Positions 17,305 to 25,652 of a stretch of 64,000 nt of DNA are shown here, in pieces (position 1 is the stretch's first letter; each line of letters opens with the position of its first letter). This DNA is from Limivivens sp034101475 (GTDB taxonomy: Bacteria; Bacillota; Clostridia; Lachnospirales; Lachnospiraceae): contig JAXEJQ010000075.1 in assembly GCA_034101475.1 (NCBI GenBank), positions 20,200-84,199 of the forward strand, in the 5' to 3' direction. The position numbers were made by a program, and so were the translations under genes. The notes below the pieces were generated by a model. It saw nothing but the letters and a program-made list of their open reading frames with translations, searched no databases and was not told where the DNA came from.

Positions 17305-19863
17305 TTATTTTCTTATTACAGTAAAATAATCCTCCAAATTGTCAAATTTGTCAAGATAGCTGACACATTCTTCATACTGGTTGGAATCAAAGATCAGCTG
17401 GATCATGTTTTCTGTACATCTTCTCAGATCCTCCGGCTTCAGCAGAATATTTCCTTTGCCCTCCAGAGAATCCAGAATAAGCTGCCTGTCATCCGGCGTA
17501 CCCGGCATAATCAGATCATTTCCGGCCTGCATGCAGACGGCCGCGTCCGAACCCCTTTTCGTCGTCTGCCAGTCAGACATGATAATTCCGGTAAAGCCCC
17601 ATTCTTTTCTGGCAGCCAGGGTACACAGATCATAGCTGTTGGCGGTGTGGATCCCGTTCACCAGATTGTAGGAAGTCATGATGGACATGGGCCTGGACGT
17701 TTTCACCGCGATCTCAAAGCCCTTGAGATAGATCTCCCGCAGGGCCCGCTCGGATAAGACACTGTCTGAGAAAAACCGGTTGTCTTCCTGATTGTTGCAG
17801 GCAAAATGCTTAATGGTGGTTCCCACACCAGGCACACGCTGAACGCCCCTTGTCATGGCAGCCGCCATGATGCCGCTGATTACCGGATCCTCCGAATAAT
17901 ATTCAAAGTTCCGTCCGCACAGAGGATTGCGATGGATATTCATACCGGGAGCCAGCCACAGGGTAATGCCGAACTCTTCCAGCTCCACGCCCACTGCATG
18001 ACCTACTTTTTCAATCAGCTGCGGATTCCAGGTCTGGGCCACCATATGCCCCACCGGCATGGCCGTACAATACTGATAGTAATCTTCGGCATCCTCGTGC
18101 CATTCTGTTTTTGCAAAGAAGCCTCCCTCCAGAGAATGAAGGATATCCTGCTTGTAAATGGTTCCGTCTGCAGCCACCTGATAATGCTTGCTCAGGCGGA
18201 TTCCTGCCGGTCCGTCAGCCACAGCAATATTGGATACACCATATTTTTCCATGAGATAGGGCGTTGTCTCTCCGGCCGCTCCCGGAACTGTAATGGCCGC
18301 GTTGCCGATCTCCGTCGGGCGGTTGCCGTTTACCGCGCCCACCGTCAGACTGACCATTTCTTCCGGTGTCATTCTTGCGGCAATGGCCTTTGCTTCTTCC
18401 GAAACTCCGGTTTCCCGCTCATAATCCACGGTTACCGTCTCGATTTCAGAAGCCGCGATCTTCCATACAGGCAAAGCCGAAAAATCCGTTTCCCTGGCTG
18501 CTTCCGGCAGTGAATCCTCGGTAAATGCCTCCTGCAGCGGACAGATATTGCGAAGCTTCTCCGTCACAATCTCCCGATCCAGAGACAGAACTGCCGCACC
18601 TGCAGTATTTCTGGAGGAATTTCCCACCTTCACCACGTAGTTTCCAGGCTCCAGAATGTAGGAAGCCTGTTTTTCACTGTAGGAGGTCAGATTTCGCAGG
18701 GAGAAACGGATGGCCAGCTTCTGGGTCTCTCCCGGCGCCAGAATGTCCGTTTTTGCAAAGGCCGCCAGACGCTGTACTTCCTTCTCCAGCTTTCCTTTCG
18801 GCGGCTCCACATAAATCTGAACAACTTCTTTTCCGGAATACATATCTCCGGTATTTTTCACGAGAGCTTCTACCGTAACATCCTCCTTTTCCAGCGCAGT
18901 CACATTTCCCGTCACTTCAAAGGTGGTGTAAGACAATCCATAGCCGAATTCATAAGCCGGCTTTTTGCCCAGACGGTCAAAATACCGGTAGCCCACAAAA
19001 ATTCCTTCCCGGTAATATTCCGTGTCCAGGTTTCCGTTGTTGTGGCTGTAGGTATCATAGGAAGGATAATCCTCATAGGCTGCTGCCCAGGTATCCGTCA
19101 GCTTTCCGCTGGGTGTTACGACGCCGCTCACCACATCTGCAAGGGCATTTCCGCCTTCCATCCCCGGCTGGGACAGGAAAATCAGCCCCTTGATTCCTCC
19201 GATTTCCTCCATGAAGGACAGATCCATCATACCGCCGGTATTCAGCACCACAATAGTGTTGGAAAACTGCGCCGCCACTTCCTTCAGGTTCTCATATTCT
19301 TCCCCGGACAGGTAGTAATCTCCCTTCTCCTGATGCCGATCCGCTCCTTCTCCGGCAGTCCGGCTGACGATGTAAAGCGCTGTATCTGTTTTTGCTTCCT
19401 CCACATCCTCCCGGGTAATCTTCCTTCCGGCCGGAGCTTTGTAGGGGTTCTGGGAATAGGCCATAATCATGCCTCGTTCTTCCCCGTTTTCTTTGGCCAG
19501 TTCCTTCGCCAGAGTCTCGATCTTTTCCTTCCATGCCAGACGGGACTCTGTATAAACCTGATCATAGGCATCCAGCCATCCTCTGGATGCAATCTGATAG
19601 CCGGCATTTCGGAATCCTTCTTCAATGGAGACCACACAGCGCTGGTTCACATCACCGGAACCGCTGCCCCCTTTCATAACATACCGGGCGCCGGAGCCGA
19701 ACAGCGCAACGGGCGTTTCCTTCGAAACGGGCAGCGCTCCTTCATTTTTTAAAAGAACAATTCCCTCTGCTGCCGCTTCTCTGGCAATTTTCCGGTTATC
19801 CAGCTCACGCTGGCTGATTTCATTGGATGTTGTTCCACTGTAACCTCTGTTTTTTCGAATCAT
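17305..19863 (-). CDS. GH3 beta-glucosidase with permuted domain order
   Basis: 852 residues. The protein begins with the domain normally at the GH3 C-terminus (ALFGSGARYVMKGGSGSGDV), followed by a fibronectin III-like domain at about 330-420 (LAIRFSLRNLTSYSEKQ). The catalytic TIM-barrel comes last, with KHFACNNQEDNR and the nucleophile region GIIMSDWQTTK near residue 805. This reversed order is known for some rumen and gut Clostridia enzymes. It cleaves beta-linked glucose or xylose from the non-reducing end. No signal peptide. AGGAG lies 8 bases before the ATG. It shares the operon with rhamnosidases, so it may finish substrates from which rhamnose has been removed. Confidence 0.9.
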   Translation of the reverse strand: MIRKNRGYSGTTSNEISQRELDNRKIAREAAAEGIVLLKNEGALPVSKETPVALFGSGARYVMKGGSGSGDVNQRCVVSIEEGFRNAGYQIASRGWLDAYDQVYTESRLAWKEKIETLAKELAKENGEERGMIMAYSQNPYKAPAGRKITREDVEEAKTDTALYIVSRTAGEGADRHQEKGDYYLSGEEYENLKEVAAQFSNTIVVLNTGGMMDLSFMEEIGGIKGLIFLSQPGMEGGNALADVVSGVVTPSGKLTDTWAAAYEDYPSYDTYSHNNGNLDTEYYREGIFVGYRYFDRLGKKPAYEFGYGLSYTTFEVTGNVTALEKEDVTVEALVKNTGDMYSGKEVVQIYVEPPKGKLEKEVQRLAAFAKTDILAPGETQKLAIRFSLRNLTSYSEKQASYILEPGNYVVKVGNSSRNTAGAAVLSLDREIVTEKLRNICPLQEAFTEDSLPEAARETDFSALPVWKIAASEIETVTVDYERETGVSEEAKAIAARMTPEEMVSLTVGAVNGNRPTEIGNAAITVPGAAGETTPYLMEKYGVSNIAVADGPAGIRLSKHYQVAADGTIYKQDILHSLEGGFFAKTEWHEDAEDYYQYCTAMPVGHMVAQTWNPQLIEKVGHAVGVELEEFGITLWLAPGMNIHRNPLCGRNFEYYSEDPVISGIMAAAMTRGVQRVPGVGTTIKHFACNNQEDNRFFSDSVLSERALREIYLKGFEIAVKTSRPMSIMTSYNLVNGIHTANSYDLCTLAARKEWGFTGIIMSDWQTTKRGSDAAVCMQAGNDLIMPGTPDDRQLILDSLEGKGNILLKPEDLRRCTENMIQLIFDSNQYEECVSYLDKFDNLEDYFTVIRK

Positions 19864-19879
19864 TTTCTTATCTCCTATT

Positions 19880-22117
19880 CTATGAGCAAATCGCGCATGT
19901 CAGAATCAAACCATAATTGCAGGGCAATGTCACGGATACCTGATATTCCTCTCCCTGGCGGGAAACAATTTCTGCCTCAGTAACCATTCCTGTAAGGGGG
20001 TCCCAAATCCGCGGCTTTGCGCCGGAATGGCACCGGATCACCAGTTTTTCCGGATCCGGATTATAATTTACCAGATAAACCAGAAGCTCTCCGTCTTTCC
20101 GGTAGCAGCTGTAACCCACGCCCCGGACGTCTTCCCCGGTATGCACGAAGGGGTCCGCCAGATACGGCCCATAGCATCTGTGCAGAATCTCCTGCTTCGC
20201 CGGTCCTTCCAGAATTTCAATGGGCTGTACGATTTTTTCCCGGATCACGGAAACATACTGCTCTCTTTCTCCGATACCGTAATGATGGACACCGGGCTGT
20301 TCCTTCAGCCAGGCCAGGATTTCAGAAAGCTCCCGGTCATCCTCTTTTCTCATGGTATAAGCGGGCCAGTCCTCCAGAAACAGAACCTGGCCGCCTTCCT
20401 CCACGAATTTCCGGCAGAGTCTGGCACCTTCAATGGGCAGCACCTCTCCGAAGGGAATGACAAACACCGTGTATTCTTCCTGGTTCAGGCAGTTCTGGAT
20501 CTTTCCGTCCCGTACTTCGTAATTTTCCAGCGCATCTTTGTGAATCAGGTCAAAATCGATATTTTCCTGCTGCAGTTCCGTCAGCAGCAGCTGGGTTTCC
20601 CGGTCAATGCAGGCCGCCTTTTCATCCCGGATCGCAGGCCCGCAGGAATAGCCATGGCGGAACAGCTCGTCCCCAATGTAATGAAACCAGTAGCTTTCCG
20701 TGGGATGATAGATCAGAACCGGCACCTCCGGGCGTCCGCCGGAAAAGGCATAGTGGAGCCTGCGGATCATGCGGTTGCCCTCGGGCATCCTCTCCCACTC
20801 TTTCCACTGGAAAAACTGGGAGGGCGGCCAGTCGTCTCCTCTGGCATCCCGAATGGAGTAGAAAAAGGCATGATTCAGAATCACCTGAACGCCCTGCTGG
20901 AACATCCAGGAAATCATCCGGATATATTCCGCGAAGGTCAGATCCCAGCCGCACCCGGCGAAAATTTCCACCTGATAATTCTCCTTCCCGTAGCTTCTGG
21001 CGGCGCTTGCGCCGTACTTCGCGTTCAGGCTGCCGATGCCCTTTCCCAGATGGTCAATCCCCGGCCAGGTCATAGAACGGAACTGGCGCATAAAATCTCC
21101 GGAGAACCGCACCTGATTGGCAATGGTTTCCTCTCCCAGAAGGTGGGCGCAGAAGGCCACCTGATGATCCTCGCACCATTCTCTGATCTGTCCAAGATAA
21201 TTATTCTGAAACAGCCAGGCCACCATATCATAATAGTCGCAGCGTACCCGCCCTGCTTCTTCCCCCGGCAGAATCAGGCTGTCAATAACCGGAAGCAGTG
21301 CATAGCCCTTCTGTTCTTCAAAGGCTTTTTCAAATTCATCGCTCCAGGGAAAGGCATTGCACATCCTGGTTTCGTCATTGAAAAAGGCTTTCAGCGGCTC
21401 GCCGAAATACTCCGGAAAGGTTTCATAGTATTTTTCGTAAGTGGAGTCCAGGAAGGCTCTGGTGGCTTCCCTGCTCAGGTAGTTCAAAGCACCCCGTCCG
21501 CCGTTTTCATAGGGATCGGTATGGATTGAAGTCAGAATTGCCACCGCATCCCGCCCGGAGCAGAACTCAAATCCCGGAATCATGCCCTCAAAAACAAGAA
21601 AATCTCCTGTGGGATATTTTTCGCCGGTTTTGGCATCCCGGACACTGACATTAAAGGCAAAAGGGCTTAAATCCACTCCAGGTTTTACCAGATGCATGGG
21701 CTTTCCGCTCAGTTCCCGGAGCTGGCAGCGGAACTTCTCTCCCGCCCGGATGGGAACCGTCCGGAAGGAAAGATACTGCTCCCGGTATTTTTCTTCCTTC
21801 GTAATCGTCTGGTTGCAGGTGCCTGCCGGCCAGTCCATCTCATCGTAGATCCAGACCGGCTCCTTCTGCTCCTTTTTATAGTCCAGGACGGTTCTGATAT
21901 GCCCCATCCATTCCTCATCCAGATAACCGCCGGTAAAATTCCCCCATTTCATGCCGCGTCCATGGGGCATATTGCAGGTGACACCGGCTTCAGTCATCAG
22001 CTTCAGCTGTCTTAAAATTTCGGTATCCTCCAGCCTGTCGTTCCAGAACCAGAAAGGAGTCTCGCTCTGGTCCAGAGCCTGGCAGGTTTCCGGATTTTTC
22101 CAAATTTTCTCGTCCAT
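19880..22117 (-). CDS. GH106-like glycoside hydrolase (putative alpha-L-rhamnosidase)
   Basis: 745 residues, no signal peptide. The N-terminal part (ETPFWFWNDRLEDTEILRQL and DEMDWPAGTCNQT) and middle (FFNDETRMCNAFPWSDEFE, then GCGWDLTFAEYIRMISWMFQ) match the GH106-like glycosyl hydrolase pattern. The C-terminal part is beta-rich. GH106 enzymes remove L-rhamnose, which fits the GH78 gene nearby, but family assignment from reading alone is tentative. AAGGA lies 7 bases before the start. It follows the ABC permease by about 10 bases once that gene's frameshift is corrected. Confidence 0.75.
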   Translation of the reverse strand: MDEKIWKNPETCQALDQSETPFWFWNDRLEDTEILRQLKLMTEAGVTCNMPHGRGMKWGNFTGGYLDEEWMGHIRTVLDYKKEQKEPVWIYDEMDWPAGTCNQTITKEEKYREQYLSFRTVPIRAGEKFRCQLRELSGKPMHLVKPGVDLSPFAFNVSVRDAKTGEKYPTGDFLVFEGMIPGFEFCSGRDAVAILTSIHTDPYENGGRGALNYLSREATRAFLDSTYEKYYETFPEYFGEPLKAFFNDETRMCNAFPWSDEFEKAFEEQKGYALLPVIDSLILPGEEAGRVRCDYYDMVAWLFQNNYLGQIREWCEDHQVAFCAHLLGEETIANQVRFSGDFMRQFRSMTWPGIDHLGKGIGSLNAKYGASAARSYGKENYQVEIFAGCGWDLTFAEYIRMISWMFQQGVQVILNHAFFYSIRDARGDDWPPSQFFQWKEWERMPEGNRMIRRLHYAFSGGRPEVPVLIYHPTESYWFHYIGDELFRHGYSCGPAIRDEKAACIDRETQLLLTELQQENIDFDLIHKDALENYEVRDGKIQNCLNQEEYTVFVIPFGEVLPIEGARLCRKFVEEGGQVLFLEDWPAYTMRKEDDRELSEILAWLKEQPGVHHYGIGEREQYVSVIREKIVQPIEILEGPAKQEILHRCYGPYLADPFVHTGEDVRGVGYSCYRKDGELLVYLVNYNPDPEKLVIRCHSGAKPRIWDPLTGMVTEAEIVSRQGEEYQVSVTLPCNYGLILTCAICS

Positions 22118-22159
22118 ATTCGATTCCTTAACCTTTCACACCGCCCACAACGATTCCTT

Positions 22160-23017
22160 TTACAAAGAATTTCTGGAAGACGGATAAATACAGAGAATCG
22201 GAAGAATTCCGATTACCGCGATTGCCATACGAATGCCTACGCTGGGGATTTCCGCCACGCCAAAGTCCGCCGTGGAGCCCGCCGCACTCTGCAGAAACTG
22301 GATATCCTGAATCATTCGGTTCAGAATGTTCTGAATGCTGAAAAGACTGCTGTCCGTCAGATAATAGAGACCGTTCAGCCAGTCGTTCCAGTATCCCAGG
22401 CCAACCATCAGTGCCAGAGTTGCCAGCATGGGACCGGACAGGGGCAGAACCACCTTAAACAGAATCGTATACTCTCCGGCCCCGTCAATTCTGGCTGCCT
22501 CAATCAGCGCGTCCGGAATATTGGAGGTGAAATAGGAGCGCATCATAATCACATAAAACGCATTCATCAGCAGAGTGGGGATAATCAGTGCCAGGAAGGT
22601 ATTTTTAATATGGAAAACCTGCGTCCACATGATGTAGGTGGGCACCAGACCGCCATTGAACAGCATGGTGAAAAAAGCAAAAAACGCTACGATGTTCCGT
22701 CCCGGCAGTTCCTTTCTGGACAACGGATAGGCAAACATGGTGGTCATGAAAAGGCTGCAGACCGTTCCGATCAGAGTCACACCGATGGTAATCAGATACC
22801 CCCGGAAAATCGTGCTGCCTCTCTGGATCAGATAGCGGTAGGATTCCAGGCTCCACTGCTCCGGGAAAAAGGAATAGCCGTTACGCATCAGTGTCCCCTC
22901 ATCCGTAAAGGATGAAATCACCATCAGCAGAAAGGGAAGCACGCACAGCAGTACCAGAATGATCATCACTGTATGTAAAATCACCTGCTCCAGTTTATTA
23001 TTTTCAACAATATTCAT
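22160..23017 (-). CDS. Carbohydrate ABC transporter permease (LplC/YtcP type), C-terminal frameshift
   Basis: 285 residues as read, six membrane segments, with the EAA loop ALIEAARIDGAGEYTILFKVVLP. The family normally ends ..YPFFQKFFVKGIVVGGVKG. Here the frame ends SSRNSL, but the +1 frame reads exactly FQKFFVKGIVVGGVKG and stops at 22128, 10 bases before the next gene. One base appears missing around 22172-22180. It may be a sequencing error or a real mutation removing the last helix end. The protein pairs with the permease upstream to import oligosaccharides. AGGAGG precedes the start by 8 bases. Confidence 0.85.
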   Translation of the reverse strand: MNIVENNKLEQVILHTVMIILVLLCVLPFLLMVISSFTDEGTLMRNGYSFFPEQWSLESYRYLIQRGSTIFRGYLITIGVTLIGTVCSLFMTTMFAYPLSRKELPGRNIVAFFAFFTMLFNGGLVPTYIMWTQVFHIKNTFLALIIPTLLMNAFYVIMMRSYFTSNIPDALIEAARIDGAGEYTILFKVVLPLSGPMLATLALMVGLGYWNDWLNGLYYLTDSSLFSIQNILNRMIQDIQFLQSAAGSTADFGVAEIPSVGIRMAIAVIGILPILCIYPSSRNSL

Positions 23018-23029
23018 CTGTTTTCCCTC

Positions 23030-23965
23030 CTAGAATAACGCGTTATCCTTATCCAGCTTCCGGACAATCAGATTGGCCGTCAGTACCACCAGAAAGCCCA
23101 CAATCGACTGGTAAAATCCGGCAGCGGACGCTCTTCCCACATCATTCAGCTGTGTCAGTCCCTTGTATACATACGTGTCAATGGTCGAAGTCACATTGGA
23201 CAGCAGACCGGAATCCATGGGCACCTGATAGAACAGGCCGAAATCAGAATAGAAAATTTTTCCGATATTCAGCAGCACCATGGTAATAATGGTACTCTTC
23301 AGCCCGGGAAGCGTCACGTGCCAGATTCGTTGCAGGCGGGTGGCGCCATCTACAACGGCAGCTTCATAAAGAGAAGAATCAATTCCAATCACCGTTGCGT
23401 AATAGATGATGCTGGTATACCCGAAGCTCTTCCACAGATGGACAAACACCAGGATAAAGGGCCAGTACTTCGGCGTTGTATACCAGGAAATCCGTTTCTG
23501 ACCAAAGGCTGCCAGAATCGTTTTATTGATAAAACCGCTGTCCGAACTCAGAAACGCATAGACAATATAGCTCACCACAACCATGGAAATCAGATAGGGA
23601 ATCAGGATCAGTGTCTGATAGACCTTCTTTGACAGACTGCCCCGAAGTTCATTCAGCATAATCGCCACAACCACTGCCAGGGTGGTTCCGAGGATAATAA
23701 AAGCCAGATTGTAGCAGATAGTGTTTCTGGTAATGATAAAGGCATCCTGGGATTTAAACAGATAGGCAAAGTTTTTCAGTCCCACCCATTCACTACCGAA
23801 AATCCCCTTGGAATAATCATATTTTTTAAAGGCGATGGTCAGACCGAACATCGGAATATAATTATTGATCAACAGATAGACAATCCCGGGAATCATCATC
23901 GAATACAAAACCAGCGCCTGTTTTCTGTGCACCCTGCCGGTCCCTTTTTTTGCCCTACTCTTCAT
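23030..23965 (-). CDS. Sugar ABC transporter permease (LplB/YteP type)
   Basis: 311 residues with six membrane segments. Family marks include PMFGLTIAFKKYDYSKGIFG after the first helix and the EAA loop EAAVVDGATRLQRIWHVTLP. It forms the heterodimeric channel with the next permease. GGAG lies 7 bases before the ATG. The gene is separated from the upstream binding-protein gene by a terminator-like hairpin, which should lower permease expression relative to the binding protein. No ATPase gene is nearby, so a shared MsmK-type ATPase elsewhere is expected. Confidence 0.92.
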   Translation of the reverse strand: MKSRAKKGTGRVHRKQALVLYSMMIPGIVYLLINNYIPMFGLTIAFKKYDYSKGIFGSEWVGLKNFAYLFKSQDAFIITRNTICYNLAFIILGTTLAVVVAIMLNELRGSLSKKVYQTLILIPYLISMVVVSYIVYAFLSSDSGFINKTILAAFGQKRISWYTTPKYWPFILVFVHLWKSFGYTSIIYYATVIGIDSSLYEAAVVDGATRLQRIWHVTLPGLKSTIITMVLLNIGKIFYSDFGLFYQVPMDSGLLSNVTSTIDTYVYKGLTQLNDVGRASAAGFYQSIVGFLVVLTANLIVRKLDKDNALF

Positions 23966-24024
23966 CGCTTTGCTCCTTTTCTCTCAATCTTGCAGAAAGA
24001 ACGCCCCAGCGGTCTCCTGTCTTT

Positions 24025-24055
24025 AAAAAAGATGGGGCAAATTTCTTTGCCCCAG
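24025..24055 (-). terminator. Intra-operon hairpin between binding protein and permeases
   Basis: Perfect 9-bp stem TGGGGCAAA/TTTGCCCCA with a 4-base loop, followed on the minus strand by a short T run. Such partial terminators commonly keep binding-protein mRNA in excess over permease mRNA. Confidence 0.75.
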
Positions 24056-24064
24056 TTTTATTTC

Positions 24065-25507
24065 TTACTTATTTGCCAGGAATGCATCCAGCTGCTCCTG
24101 TTTTGCAGCGATAATTTTATCAATTCCGGCAACTTCCAGCTCCTGATTTGCCTGTTCAATGGTTGTCTCCGGATCCACAGCGCCATCCAGCAGTGCGAAA
24201 TAGTATTTATTCATGATATTCACACATGCCGCGTATTCATCCGTAACCTCCGAAGAATCAAAAACGAATCCGGTGGCAATGGACTTGGTGGCATTGTTGT
24301 TGAACGCCATCAGGTCGTCAAAGAAGGTGGCACCGTTGCTCTCCAGCGGAGGCGTAAGAGAGGAATTCGGATAGGTGAAATACTGGGCAGCGCCGCCGTA
24401 GGTAACGGTGGTTGCATCCTTGCCTTCCGGATAAGTAATGGAACCGTCTTCGTTCTTCACATAATGAACGCCTTCAATTCCATCTACCAGGAGGGTTGCA
24501 ATTTCGCTGTCGGTGTAAACCGCTTCAATAAATTTCCAGGCAGCATCCGGATTGCCGGAGTTGGAATTAATTCCATAGCTCAGAGAAGAATAGCTGTTTC
24601 CGGTTGCCCATGCCGGCAGGATTTCCGCCAGAACAATTCCATCAGCAGGTGCCGCGCACAGGTCGTTGTTTAAATGGCAGAAGGCCTTTCCATTGAGAAT
24701 CAGGTTATCGCCACGCTCTGTATTGCTCAAAATATCTGCCATAATCAGGCCGTCCTCGTACCATTTATGGGTATAGCTGCAGAACTCCCGGAAATCATCG
24801 GTATCAAAGAGATTTTCCACGGTGGTACTCTGTCCGCAGTCAGCCAGAACACCTACATAAGAGTCATCACCCAGGCCATCCCAGGACCATCCGTTTACCA
24901 TAAAGTTCAGATTCTGTCCGACCATCGGATAGATATCCGGATACTGTTCCTGCACCTGATACAGGATTTCTTCGATATCATCAAAGGTCTTGATCGCAGA
25001 AACATCAATTCCCATCTCATTTACGATTTCCTCTGACAGATGAAGATTGTATACATTTGCAAAATTCCGGAAGTTGGTAATGGAATACAGGTTTCCGTTC
25101 AGAGTTGTTCCATCCAGCTCACCGTTTGTCCAGACATTTTTAAAGGCTTCACTTGCGTTTGCATAATAATCATCCAGCGGAAGAAGCTGTCCGTTGTTGA
25201 CGAAGGTTGCCAGCGGAGTCTGCTGCAGGGCAATGACGTCCACCTCATCTCCGGTCAGCAGAAGATTGGACTGTTGGGTCCAGCTTCCGGCATTGATGTA
25301 AGTGATCTCTGCCTGGATTCCAAACCGCTCTGCCAGGAGCTTGTTCATTTCTTCCTCCACCATATCCGTATCACTGAAATCATAAATTCCGGGCATTGCA
25401 AATTTTACAACCGGAAGATCGGAGGATTCTGCCATACCGGTTATTCCTGCCAGCATGGAAGCAGCCATTGCTGCGCTTAAAACGGTTACCATTCCTTTTC
25501 TGTTCAT
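24065..25507 (-). CDS. Extracellular sugar-binding protein (LplA-type)
   Basis: 480 residues. The start is the ATG at 25507, with AAAAGGAGAG 5 bases upstream. A signal peptide (residues about 1-28, MLAGITGMAES) is followed by the binding-protein fold, with the domain-1 motif MVEEEMNKLLAERFGIQAE. The family is usually a lipoprotein with LAGC; here no cysteine is present near the cleavage point and TGMA before ES suggests signal peptidase I. It should deliver oligosaccharides to the two permeases. The regulators YesN/YesM are encoded upstream. Confidence 0.9.
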   Translation of the reverse strand: MNRKGMVTVLSAAMAASMLAGITGMAESSDLPVVKFAMPGIYDFSDTDMVEEEMNKLLAERFGIQAEITYINAGSWTQQSNLLLTGDEVDVIALQQTPLATFVNNGQLLPLDDYYANASEAFKNVWTNGELDGTTLNGNLYSITNFRNFANVYNLHLSEEIVNEMGIDVSAIKTFDDIEEILYQVQEQYPDIYPMVGQNLNFMVNGWSWDGLGDDSYVGVLADCGQSTTVENLFDTDDFREFCSYTHKWYEDGLIMADILSNTERGDNLILNGKAFCHLNNDLCAAPADGIVLAEILPAWATGNSYSSLSYGINSNSGNPDAAWKFIEAVYTDSEIATLLVDGIEGVHYVKNEDGSITYPEGKDATTVTYGGAAQYFTYPNSSLTPPLESNGATFFDDLMAFNNNATKSIATGFVFDSSEVTDEYAACVNIMNKYYFALLDGAVDPETTIEQANQELEVAGIDKIIAAKQEQLDAFLANK

Positions 25508-25565
25508 GTTAGCTCTCCTTTTCTTTGTTTGTATTCCGTCGTTTCTCTGTTGTTTTGTTGATCTC

Positions 25566-25574
25566 AGTATAACA
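25566..25574 (-). promoter_or_regulatory. Extended -10 promoter for sugar transport operon
   Basis: TGTTATACT on the minus strand, an extended -10. No good -35 is present at the right distance, as expected for a promoter needing an activator such as the neighbouring AraC-type response regulator. Confidence 0.5.
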
Positions 25575-25607
25575 GCCAGCCTCCTCTCCATCTGTCACTT
25601 TTATGAT

Positions 25608-25650
25608 GAAAAAATGTCTCTTTCATGACTTTTGCCACAAAAGAGACATT
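25608..25650 (-). terminator. Terminator after yesN-like gene
   Basis: AATGTCTCTTT pairs with AAAGAGACATT (25613-25623 with 25640-25650), followed by a T run on the minus strand. It separates the two-component genes from the transport operon. Confidence 0.7.
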
Positions 25651-25652
25651 CC

